In this document: positions 25,749 through 33,310 of the stretch, one piece after another
Layout: each line of letters opens with the position of its first letter
How positions within the stretch are numbered: the first letter of the stretch is position 1
From: Bremerella alba
GTDB taxonomy: Bacteria > Planctomycetota > Planctomycetia > Pirellulales > Pirellulaceae
Assembly: GCF_013618625.1 (NCBI RefSeq)
Contig: NZ_JABRWO010000008.1
Coordinates: 186,001 to 250,000 of the forward strand
DNA length: 64,000 nt
Direction of reading: 5' to 3'
Notes under the pieces: model-generated
Database searches by the model: none
The model's input: the letters and a program-made list of their open reading frames with translations, nothing else
What the model was told of the DNA's origin: nothing
Position numbers and translations under genes: made by a program

Positions 25749-26786
25749 ATGAACAATTATGTCTCTCGCGCGACGAACGTACGTCGCGGTTTCACGCTCG
25801 TGGAGCTCCTGGTCGTTATCGCGATCATTGGGATTTTGGTGGGTTTGACCCTGCCTGCGGTTCAAATGGCCCGTGAGGCCGGTCGGCGTGCCGAGTGCCA
25901 GAACAACTTGAAGCAGATTGGTTTGGCCCTGACCAACTATTCGACGACGGATGAAACCCTACCAGAGGCCGTAGACGTCAATGGCTTTACCTGGATCGCC
26001 AAGATTTTGCCTCAGCTAGAACAAAACAATCTGGCTGAAAGTCTCAACATGAACATCTCTGCTGATGGGCAGGCATTTCTCGAAACGCAAATAGAGATGT
26101 TGCAATGTCCTTCCGACCCAGAGAATGACAACCTGACCCCCGTCGATGGTATCGGCATCACCAACTATGCCGGTGCGGAAGGCTGGATCTCTGCCCTATC
26201 GGAGCAACAGTTCAATCGAACTGTATCGACATCCGTTGGAGGCTCCTATTCGCGTCCGGCATTCTTCGACACCGATGGCACCAGTGGCACTCCCAATTAC
26301 CGCGCCAAGAAGGTGGATTTAGGCGGCATGTTCCGTCCTGCTTTCCCCACCAACTTGGCTAAGGTAACCGACGGCCTATCGAATACCGTCATGGTCGCTG
26401 AAGTTACTGCGGCAGGTTTTACTGGTGGCGTTGCTGATCAGACCGATTCTGGTGAGTCGGCGTTCATTACCGCCGGCCGAGCACGAGCGGCACTTGTGGG
26501 ACGCTATCCGACAGCCTCTCAATTGCCGGGAGCGTATTCGGCAATTGAAGATGATGCTGGTTACCTTCCTGATGGAACAAACGCACCAGCAACATCGCTG
26601 TTTGCACCGGTCTTCATTTCGTCGCAGGCAATCAACTCGCTGTCGCAATCGGCATGTACGCCTCATAACGTTGAGCAGTGCGTCTTCGGCGACGGTTCGG
26701 TTCACGCGATTGCGTTGACGATCGACAACGACGTTTGGATGCAGCTCACGGCCATGGCTGATGGCACTGTGATCGAATCTTACTAA
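25749..26786 (+). CDS. DUF1559 prepilin-like protein
   Basis: 345 aa. The prepilin N-terminus ([19 protein letters not shown], residues about 14-32) is followed by the family opening [18 protein letters not shown]. The C-terminal signature is [18 protein letters not shown]. It is only distantly similar to the copy at 15137 outside the N-terminal helix. The gene is monocistronic and ends at a bidirectional terminator 18 bases downstream. As with the whole family, the function is not known; secretion and assembly by a type II-like machine is inferred. Confidence 0.93.
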   Translation: MNNYVSRATNVRRGFTLVELLVVIAIIGILVGLTLPAVQMAREAGRRAECQNNLKQIGLALTNYSTTDETLPEAVDVNGFTWIAKILPQLEQNNLAESLNMNISADGQAFLETQIEMLQCPSDPENDNLTPVDGIGITNYAGAEGWISALSEQQFNRTVSTSVGGSYSRPAFFDTDGTSGTPNYRAKKVDLGGMFRPAFPTNLAKVTDGLSNTVMVAEVTAAGFTGGVADQTDSGESAFITAGRARAALVGRYPTASQLPGAYSAIEDDAGYLPDGTNAPATSLFAPVFISSQAINSLSQSACTPHNVEQCVFGDGSVHAIALTIDNDVWMQLTAMADGTVIESY

Positions 26787-26803
26787 GCTTAAGCATCATC
26801 CAA

Positions 26804-26837
26804 AAAAACGGGTGCGATGAAAATCGCACCCGTTTTT
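26804..26837. terminator. Bidirectional terminator with GAAA loop
   Basis: A perfect 15-bp stem (26804-26818 and 26823-26837) encloses a GAAA loop, with A on one side and T on the other. It ends the DUF1559 transcript and was originally only some 25 bases from the proS stop codon. The IS630 insertion now separates it from proS. Confidence 0.9.
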
Positions 26838-26863
26838 GTTTCTTGACCGCTAATCGCTAGTCC

Positions 26864-26890
26864 TAGTGCGGTTAAGCGTTAACTGTAGCG
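26864..26890 (+). repeat. Left terminal inverted repeat of the IS630 element
   Basis: It begins TAGTGCGGTTAAGCG and matches the reverse complement of 27865-27891 with five mismatches. The TA at its outer edge is the target duplication. It overlaps the transposase stop codon at 26872. Confidence 0.88.
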
Positions 26891-27519
26891 TAGCCGCAGT
26901 GCCGCATGTAGTTGAGGCATTCTGCTGAGGAGAACTCGTCGAGGACTCGGCCGCAGAGGTCCCATAGTTTGTCGACGGTTCGCTCGGCACTATCGCGTAG
27001 GAGTTTCTTAAGTTTGGCGAACGCAAGTTCGATAGGATTCAGGTCAGGCGAGTACGGCGGCAGAAAACGCAATTCGGCCCCTGTTTTTTCAATCGCCTCG
27101 CGTACACCGCTGACTTTGTGGCTCGACAGATTGTCCAAGATGACGACATCCCCGGCGGACAATGTGGGTGCCAAGTGCTGCTCGACCCAAGCCAGAACGA
27201 TGGCCCCGTTGATCGGGCCATCCACCGTTAATGGCGCCGTGAAGCCTTCATGTCGCAGGGCTCCGAGAAAGGTAGTCGTTTCCCAACGGCCTGCGGGAAC
27301 ATGCTCGATCAACCGCGTCCCTTGCTCTGATCGGCCGTACGTGCGGGTCATATTGGTCTTGGCCCAAGTCTCATCAATGAAGACGGCTCGCTTGGGATCG
27401 ATGCGTGATTGATCACGTTTCCACTGGGCACGCTTTTCGACTACGTCTTGGCGTTTCTGTTCCGCGGCGATCAGCGTCTTTTTTTTCGCGTCCGCTTGAG
27501 AGCACGGCACGCCTGGCAA
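26872..27519 (-). CDS. IS630 transposase, second frame (DDE catalytic domain)
   Basis: Catalytic part of the transposase. The DDE triad is visible: D49 in [11 protein letters not shown]129 in [11 protein letters not shown] and E164 in [15 protein letters not shown], a DD34E spacing. The C-terminus [12 protein letters not shown] is typical of the family. There is no independent start with a good ribosome site. The frame is most likely reached by -1 frameshifting from the first frame at the A8 run 27479-27486. Confidence 0.9.
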   Translation of the reverse strand: MPGVPCSQADAKKKTLIAAEQKRQDVVEKRAQWKRDQSRIDPKRAVFIDETWAKTNMTRTYGRSEQGTRLIEHVPAGRWETTTFLGALRHEGFTAPLTVDGPINGAIVLAWVEQHLAPTLSAGDVVILDNLSSHKVSGVREAIEKTGAELRFLPPYSPDLNPIELAFAKLKKLLRDSAERTVDKLWDLCGRVLDEFSSAECLNYMRHCGYATVNA

Positions 27520-27818
27520 ATGGTCCAGAGCGAGACTTCGACGCCCAATTCCGATTTTAAATCGGCCTGGATCTCACGCAGGTAAATATCGGATCGCGTG
27601 TCGATTTTCTGCGTCAGCCAGACGCCCCAGTCATCCCAAGAACGCTTACGATTACGCGTCGTCTTGGCAGCAACTTTGCCTGACTCACGCCGCTCCTGTT
27701 TGATCCGTCTGATCCAAGATTCAGACACACCAAACCGAGTCGCTACTTCGCGCGTCTTTCCACCAGAATCACACGCTGCGAGCACATCTCGCCGAAACTC
27801 TCTTGAGTAAGCCTTCAT
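27471..27818 (-). CDS. IS630 transposase, first frame (DNA-binding domain)
   Basis: 115 aa. It carries the N-terminal helix-turn-helix of IS630 transposases ([37 protein letters not shown]) followed by a second winged-helix-like part. AGGAGGT lies just upstream of the ATG. The frame ends KRTRKKRR over the A8 run, and the second frame overlaps by about 50 bases in the -1 register. Confidence 0.9.
   Translation of the reverse strand: MKAYSREFRRDVLAACDSGGKTREVATRFGVSESWIRRIKQERRESGKVAAKTTRNRKRSWDDWGVWLTQKIDTRSDIYLREIQADLKSELGVEVSLWTICQACRALKRTRKKRR
27479..27486 (-). other. Probable -1 ribosomal frameshift site in the transposase
   Basis: Eight A on the coding (minus) strand lie inside the overlap of the two transposase frames. 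The first frame reads CGA AAA AAA AGA; slipping back one base continues in the catalytic frame. This gives a full-length fused transposase of normal IS630 size. Confidence 0.65.
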
Positions 27819-27864
27819 CAGTACCTCCTAGATGATGCCTAGCTTACTCGACTTGCCTAGATGG

Positions 27865-27891
27865 CGCTAGGGTTATCGCTGAACCGCTCTA
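27865..27891 (-). repeat. Right terminal inverted repeat of the IS630 element
   Basis: Read on the minus strand it begins TAGAGCGGTTCAGCG. Its first three bases are also the stop codon of proS. Confidence 0.88.
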
Positions 27892-29409
27892 GTAAGCCTT
27901 GGCGATCAACATCCGCTGAGCAACTTCCTGCCCGGTGAAAAGGCATTTTCCCGGTTCCTGCTCGCCATCGACAGGTACACAGCGAGCCGTTAGTTTGAGC
28001 TTCTTAAGCTCATCTTCGACCTCCTTCGCGTCCGCACAGTGGACGTAAGCAAAGCCGCCATGAATCTCTGGCTTGTTGTCGCTCTTGGGGGTGAACCATT
28101 TTTTGAGTTCATCTAGGGAGTCGACCTTGCGCGAGTGGTCCTCACGTAGCTTCTTGGCCTTCTCGAATAGGCCATCTTGAATCTCGGTGAGCGTGGAAGG
28201 AAGTTCCGCGACGAATTGATCGACCGCAACGGCCTGCTTCTCTTTCGGAGTTTGATCGCGTCGGCCCACGAATACGCTTCCCGAGGCCACATCGCGTGGT
28301 CCCACCTCAACGCGAACCGGCACGCCACGCTTGATGTGGTACCAGGTCTTTTCACCGCCCCGTAAGTCACGGTCATCCATGATCACGCGAATCGGAGCCC
28401 CGTCGTACATTTGTGCCTTGAGCTTGGCTTCCAAATCAGCACAAAACGCGAGGACCGTAGCTTTCTCTTCGTCGCTACGATAGATGGGAAGGATCACGAT
28501 GTGTTTCGGGGCCAATCGTGGTGGGACAACAAGGCCGTCATCGTCGCTGTGGGTCATAATTAGTCCGCCGACCAAGCGAGTCGAAACACCCCACGATGTC
28601 GTCCAGGCAAACTCTTCAGTCCCTTCCGCCGACTGAAACTTGATCTCCTGGGCTTTCGAGAAGTTCTGACCCAGGAAGTGAGAAGTGCCTGCTTGAAGCG
28701 CTTTGCGGTCCTGCATCATCGCTTCGATGCTGACCGTCATGTCGGCCCCTGGGAAGCGTTCCCACGACGGCTTTTCGCCTTTGATGACCGGCATGGCCAT
28801 GTAGTTCTCTGCGAAATCCGCATAGACATCGAGCATCTGACGCGTTTCGAACAGGGCCTCTTCCTTAGTGGCATGCGCCGTATGCCCTTCCTGCCATAAG
28901 AATTCGGCCGTTCGCAGAAACATCCGTGTACGAAGTTCCCAGCGAACGACATTGGCCCACTGATTGATCAGAATCGGCAGATCGCGATACGACTGCACCC
29001 ATTTGGCGTACATCGAGCCAATGATCGTTTCACTGGTCGGCCGCACGATCAGGGGTTCGTCTAGCTTGCCAGCTGGCACTAGGCCCCCATCTGGTCCTGG
29101 TTCCAGGCGGTGGTGCGTGACGACGGCACATTCCTTGGCAAAGCCTTCGACGTGCTCGGCCTCTTTTTCCAGAAAACTCATGGGAATAAAGAGCGGGAAG
29201 TAAGCATTCTCGTGGCCGGTATCTTTGAACATACCATCGAGAACTTTTTGCATGTTTTCCCAAATACCCCAGCCCCATGGTTTGATCACCATGCACCCGC
29301 GTACGGGGGATATCTCGGCCAAGTCTGCGGCCTTGATCACTTGTTGGTACCACTCGGGATAGTCCGCTTCACGAGTCGGGCTAATTGCGTTCTTGGGCGC
29401 CTTGGCCAT
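27889..29409 (-). CDS. proS: Prolyl-tRNA synthetase, eukaryote/archaeal type
   Basis: Charges tRNA-Pro with proline in the cytoplasm; 506 aa, without the editing insertion of the E. coli type. Class II motifs are visible: motif 2 region VVRWELRTRMFLRTAEFLWQ, and motif 3 region TSWGVSTRLVGGLIMTHSDD with LRGGEKTWYHIKRG. The C-terminal zinc-type domain ends RMLIAKAY, with Tyr last, a feature of this class. AGGGATACC precedes the ATG. The stop codon TAG is now made by the TA target and the first base of the IS630 end, so the protein is unaffected, but the original terminator is 1 kb away. Confidence 0.95.
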   Translation of the reverse strand: MAKAPKNAISPTREADYPEWYQQVIKAADLAEISPVRGCMVIKPWGWGIWENMQKVLDGMFKDTGHENAYFPLFIPMSFLEKEAEHVEGFAKECAVVTHHRLEPGPDGGLVPAGKLDEPLIVRPTSETIIGSMYAKWVQSYRDLPILINQWANVVRWELRTRMFLRTAEFLWQEGHTAHATKEEALFETRQMLDVYADFAENYMAMPVIKGEKPSWERFPGADMTVSIEAMMQDRKALQAGTSHFLGQNFSKAQEIKFQSAEGTEEFAWTTSWGVSTRLVGGLIMTHSDDDGLVVPPRLAPKHIVILPIYRSDEEKATVLAFCADLEAKLKAQMYDGAPIRVIMDDRDLRGGEKTWYHIKRGVPVRVEVGPRDVASGSVFVGRRDQTPKEKQAVAVDQFVAELPSTLTEIQDGLFEKAKKLREDHSRKVDSLDELKKWFTPKSDNKPEIHGGFAYVHCADAKEVEDELKKLKLTARCVPVDGEQEPGKCLFTGQEVAQRMLIAKAY

Positions 29410-29651
29410 CGGTATCCCTATGTTCCTATGTCTTTACTAAGGGCAAGTTTGCACCATGGGGTGGATCGGCATTCTAAAAAAATCTTTCAACTGAGGACAG
29501 CCGAGGTACGTTTGTGGATACATGCAACCTGAATTGTGGGTCCTTGTTGGAAAAGTGGGGTGTCTTTAGAATCGCCTCCAACCTTATCTCATGGGGGGAA
29601 CGCGATTTGCGGAACAGCAGCAAATGGGAATCAGAGAATACAGGACCCAGA

Positions 29652-30623
29652 ATGGCCAGAAGAAGCATCACGCAGTTGGGTGAAAATGAGAGCATTAACG
29701 AAGTTTACGTCGCTTCTAGTAAGCAACTTCGTCCCAACCGCCAGGGGAACCTTTACCTGCAGTTGCAGCTATCCGACAAATCAGGTGCCGTAAACGCCAT
29801 GATGTGGAATGCCAATGAAGGCATCTACAAACGATTTGAAGACGGCGACTATATTAGAATTCAGGGAACATCCCAGTTTTACAATGGGGCCATGCAGGTC
29901 ATTGTCTCGCAGATCGATAAGGTCGACCCACGCGAGGTCGATGAATCGGACTTCATGCAAGTCAGTCCGCAGCGGATGGACGACATGCTGAAGGAATTGG
30001 CCGAGCATTTGCGGGCTATCCGCAACATTCACCTCAGGAATCTGGCCGAGTGCTTCTTGATCGATGAGGCACTGATTGCCCGTTTCCGTAAGTCACCGGC
30101 TGCCGTAAAGAATCACCATGCCTATGAAGGTGGTTTGCTTGAGCATGTGGTCAATCTGATCAAGGTCGGCAAAGCAATCGTTCCGTTCTATCCGCAGGTC
30201 AACGAAGACCTGTTGGTGATGGGAGTTTTGTTTCACGACATGGGCAAAGTCGACGAACTTAGCTCTGACAAAGGCCTCGCTTACAGTGACGAAGGTCAAT
30301 TGATTGGCCATCTGGTGAGCGGAGTGAGTATCGTCGACCGACTGACCGTCGAAGCCGAGAAGTTAGCCGGCGAGCCCTTCCCAGAAGAGCTGGCACTGCG
30401 GCTTAAACACATGGTTGTCAGCCATCACGGGAAGCTTGAGTTTGGCAGCCCGAAGGTACCGATGACAGCGGAAGCGCTTGCTTTGCACTATATCGATAGC
30501 CTGGATGCCCACATGCACGGTTTCGATAAACTTCTCGCCGACGATGTGAACACCGATAGCCGCTGGACAACTTACAGTCCGCAGTTCGGTCGAAAGATCT
30601 ACAAAGGTGGTGGGGACTCTTAA
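29652..30623 (+). CDS. OB-fold/HD-domain 3'-5' exoribonuclease, YhaM-like
   Basis: Probably degrades RNA from the 3' end; 323 aa from the ATG at 29652 (AGGA about 10 bases before). The frame is open to 29514 but the upstream residues are not family-like. N-terminal OB-fold: YLQLQLSDKSGAVNAMMWN. HD domain: HHAYEGGLLEHVVNL, VLFHDMGKVDEL and KHMVVSHHGKLEFGSPK, with the C-terminal HYIDSLDAHM. The length and order match YhaM/CBF1. It is a single gene. Confidence 0.9.
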   Translation: MARRSITQLGENESINEVYVASSKQLRPNRQGNLYLQLQLSDKSGAVNAMMWNANEGIYKRFEDGDYIRIQGTSQFYNGAMQVIVSQIDKVDPREVDESDFMQVSPQRMDDMLKELAEHLRAIRNIHLRNLAECFLIDEALIARFRKSPAAVKNHHAYEGGLLEHVVNLIKVGKAIVPFYPQVNEDLLVMGVLFHDMGKVDELSSDKGLAYSDEGQLIGHLVSGVSIVDRLTVEAEKLAGEPFPEELALRLKHMVVSHHGKLEFGSPKVPMTAEALALHYIDSLDAHMHGFDKLLADDVNTDSRWTTYSPQFGRKIYKGGGDS

Positions 30624-31062
30624 AAGAGCCCTACTCTACGTTGAAGTCGTTTCAACGACATCTTTTCCACGAGGGACGATTGTCGATGCAATGTCGATAA
30701 TCTTTTGTGCCCCCCGTGGTTCTCATGCGCATGTAAGAGATTAAATCCAAGCAGTAAGCGGCTTGGATTTGCGTCGTGTACTCGCCGTAAGTCACGTTAC
30801 TCAATCGCCTTACGGTATATCTGGTGATGGCTGAAAGGCAATTCTTTCAGACAAATCGACAAGCGTCACCACGTGCCAGATTTATGATACCTTTACGGCC
30901 CATTCACTCCATCTCAACGATTGCGTGTCATAACAGCTAATGTTCCGAAAGGTTTCCTTAAGCTACCATCGCAACTTCGCAGGATCGTTTGAAGTTTCGA
31001 TGGCCCCCGGCTAAGGCTTTTGAGTCCCTTAGAACTTCGATCAGGATGGAGCCTGTCAGATT
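30624..31062. other. Intergenic region with several hairpins
   Basis: No gene is supported. A hairpin just after the exonuclease stop (GGGACTCTT / AAGAGCCC) may end that transcript. A 10-bp perfect stem lies at 30743-30770. The rest is unremarkable leader for the LpxH-like gene. Confidence 0.5.
30743..30770. other. Stable hairpin of unknown role
   Basis: AAATCCAAGC at 30743-30752 pairs perfectly with GCTTGGATTT at 30761-30770 across an 8-base loop. No T run follows, so it is not a normal terminator. It could be an RNA leader element or a protein site. Confidence 0.45.
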
Positions 31063-31968
31063 ATGGGTGCCATGTCGAGCAATCGAGAACGGGTCAGAAC
31101 GTTATTTTTCAGCGATCTCCACTTGGGTTGTCCTTATGCCCGAGTCGAGCCTTTCTTGGATCTGCTGAATCAACACGAACCGCAGTACATCTACATTGTG
31201 GGGGACTTCATCGATGGATGGCGTCTACGCAAACGTTGGCACTGGGAGCCGGTCTATAATGCCATCCTGAGCCGCTTGTTCGAGATGTCTCAGACCGGAA
31301 CTAAGATCTTCTACACGCCAGGTAATCACGACGATTTCCTACGCAGTTTCCGTTTCAAATTTGATTTCGTCGAAATCGCCGACCAGTTCATTCACCACTG
31401 CCCCAATGGCCGTCGAATCTTGGTCACCCATGGTGACAAGTTCGACCAGATCGAGAAGAAGGCCAAGTGGATGTCGGTGATGGGATCGTTCCTATACGAT
31501 TCGATTTGCTGGGCAGACGAACGCGTTAATCGTTGGCGTCGGCACCATAACCTGAGCCGCTGGCCTTTGGCTGCTTCGATCAAGAAGAACGTAAAATCGG
31601 CGGTCCAGTTTGTCAGCGACTTTGAAGATACCTTGATGCTGCACGCCAAGTCGCTGCAGTGTCAGGGAGTGATTTGCGGCCATATTCACACCCCGATCGT
31701 TGTCGAAAAACATGGGGTCACGTATTACAACACCGGTGACTGGATCGAAAACAGCTCGGCTTTGTTGGAATACGCCGACGGCCGTTACGAAATAATTGAC
31801 GTACCCTATGAAACCAATCCAGATGCTGCCCAGGTAATCCCATTAGATCCGGCGGAGGTCGAACGACGCCGGCAAGAGTTGATGGCAGCGGCGCTGGGTG
31901 TCGACTTACGCGGATCGGATGAAGCCCCAGTAATGGCGGTTCCATTCCACGCTGATGAGAGTATTTAA
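31063..31968 (+). CDS. LpxH-like UDP-2,3-diacylglucosamine diphosphatase/metallophosphoesterase
   Basis: Calcineurin-like phosphoesterase of 301 aa. All metal motifs are present: FSDLHLG, GDFIDGW, PGNHDDF, VTHGDKFD and CGHIHTP. The aromatic/basic helical cap (KWMSVMGSFLYDSICWADERVN) fits LpxH-like enzymes, which make lipid X for lipid A. The C-terminal tail beyond about 255 (RRQELMAAAL) is an extension. A second start at 31072 is possible. A glycosyltransferase gene follows about 180 bases downstream on the same strand. Whether the substrate is truly UDP-diacylglucosamine cannot be told from sequence. Confidence 0.82.
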   Translation: MGAMSSNRERVRTLFFSDLHLGCPYARVEPFLDLLNQHEPQYIYIVGDFIDGWRLRKRWHWEPVYNAILSRLFEMSQTGTKIFYTPGNHDDFLRSFRFKFDFVEIADQFIHHCPNGRRILVTHGDKFDQIEKKAKWMSVMGSFLYDSICWADERVNRWRRHHNLSRWPLAASIKKNVKSAVQFVSDFEDTLMLHAKSLQCQGVICGHIHTPIVVEKHGVTYYNTGDWIENSSALLEYADGRYEIIDVPYETNPDAAQVIPLDPAEVERRRQELMAAALGVDLRGSDEAPVMAVPFHADESI

Positions 31969-32147
31969 CGGCATCTTCCTTGTTTCGAGGATGAACCTCG
32001 AATTCATGGGAATTGTCTTGTCTCGCAGCAAGGTCACGACATATACATTACAATCACTGCAAATGCAGCGACATTTATGCGGAATGTTTGACAGGGTTGA
32101 GGATCAGCCTTGCTGAGTTCCGCCGAGAGATTCTTCCCCAAGTACTT

Positions 32148-33236
32148 ATGGCGAAAATCTTTTACAGCATGTCGGGCGAAGGGCGTGGACACGCGGCCCG
32201 AGTTCGGACGATGACGGAACATCTCCGTCACGATCATGAACTCGTCCTATTCGCACCCAACGAAGCGTACGACTTCCTTGCCCCAATCTACAACACGCCA
32301 GAGTTTCCTGGCGTGGAAGTTCGCAAATTGCCGGGCCTGAAGTTTTACTATACCCAGCGGCGGCTTGATCTCTCGAAATCGATTTACCAGGGGCTCAAGT
32401 TCCTGGGACAATTGAACAAAAACGTTCGCGAAACGACGGAAGTCATTGAGAGCGAGAAGCCGGATTTGATCGTTTCCGACTTCGAGCCCATCCTGCCCAA
32501 GGCAGGTCGCAAGTGCGACATCCCGGTGGTCAGCTTGAATCATCAGGATTTTCTCCTGTCATACGATTTGTCGACGTTGCCATCCAGTTTGCAGTGGTAT
32601 GCGTGGGCTATGGGGTTTGTCGTCAAGGCACACCATGTCGAGAAGCAAGCTACGGTCGTTTCGTCGTTCTTTACGCCCAAACTTCGCCCTGGGTACAAGG
32701 ATGTCGTGCAAGTGGGCCCCCTGCTCCGCCCGGACGTGTGCGAGGCACGCCCATCGGAAGAAGGTTTCATCCTCTCGTATGTTCGAAAAGCAACGACAGA
32801 CGACACATTGCACCTTCTCAAGTCGTGCGATCGTCCTGTAAAGGTCTATGGCCTGGGCAAACGTCCCGCAGACGGTCCGCTGACCTATCACGAAATTGAC
32901 GAGCAACGGTTTACCGACGACTTTATTCACTGCGACGCATTGATCGGCGCTGCAGGCAACCAATCGCTTGGCGAGGCGATTTACCTGGGCAAGCCGGTCC
33001 TGGCCTTGCCCGAGTCCTCGCATCACGAGCAAATGATCAATTCCCACTTCCTGAAGGAAATGAATGTGGGAAGTTGGACGGCGATCGAGTCGTTCGCTAA
33101 GTCCAATCTCGTTTCGTTCCTCGACGGACTCTCGAAGTTTCGCGAGAACCTGGCCCCATATCAGGGGCAAACCAACGGTAATCCTCCGGCTTTGGCTGCA
33201 ATTCGCAAGTATCTGCCGTCGACGACGTTGGTCTAA
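32148..33236 (+). CDS. Glycosyltransferase of the MJ1255/VC2487 family
   Basis: GT-B fold glycosyltransferase, 362 aa from the ATG at 32148. The N-terminus is the family signature (AKIFYSMSGEGRGHAARVRTM). Typical later segments are VSDFEPILPKAGRKCDIPVVSLNHQ, the donor-binding ALIGAAGNQSLGEAIYLGKPVLALP and an EQMINSHFL stretch. The frame is open upstream to 32013, but the family start is clear. No membrane segments. It may act on a lipid-linked acceptor with the neighbouring LpxH-like enzyme; the substrate is unknown. Confidence 0.9.
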   Translation: MAKIFYSMSGEGRGHAARVRTMTEHLRHDHELVLFAPNEAYDFLAPIYNTPEFPGVEVRKLPGLKFYYTQRRLDLSKSIYQGLKFLGQLNKNVRETTEVIESEKPDLIVSDFEPILPKAGRKCDIPVVSLNHQDFLLSYDLSTLPSSLQWYAWAMGFVVKAHHVEKQATVVSSFFTPKLRPGYKDVVQVGPLLRPDVCEARPSEEGFILSYVRKATTDDTLHLLKSCDRPVKVYGLGKRPADGPLTYHEIDEQRFTDDFIHCDALIGAAGNQSLGEAIYLGKPVLALPESSHHEQMINSHFLKEMNVGSWTAIESFAKSNLVSFLDGLSKFRENLAPYQGQTNGNPPALAAIRKYLPSTTLV

Positions 33237-33249
33237 GCAATTCTTCCTA

Positions 33250-33268
33250 AATCGCCAATAGGGCGATT
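33250..33268 (+). terminator. Short hairpin after the glycosyltransferase gene
   Basis: AATCGCC and GGCGATT pair across 5 bases about 13 bases after the stop codon, followed by CTTATG. It is weak but well placed. Confidence 0.4.
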
Positions 33269-33310
33269 CTTATGATTGCTCGCAAGTTAGGCGAGCCGTA
33301 AACTTGAATT

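Larger units (their letters stand above)
26866..27889 (-). mobile_element. IS630-family insertion sequence, 1024 bp, flanked by TA
   Basis: Terminal inverted repeats end at TA dinucleotides (26864-26865 and 27890-27891), the target duplication typical of the IS630/Tc1/mariner group. The two ends match in 22 of 27 positions counting the TA. Inside are two overlapping frames for the transposase, joined by an A8 run. Nothing looks decayed, so the element may be active. The right end lies in the proS stop codon: the TA of TAG is the target and the G is the first base of the element. Confidence 0.92.

Noticed and set aside
26872-27818. Transposase read as a pseudogene because of two frames
   Set aside because: Both frames are intact, the overlap holds an A8 run and the DDE residues are complete, which fits programmed frameshifting in IS630.
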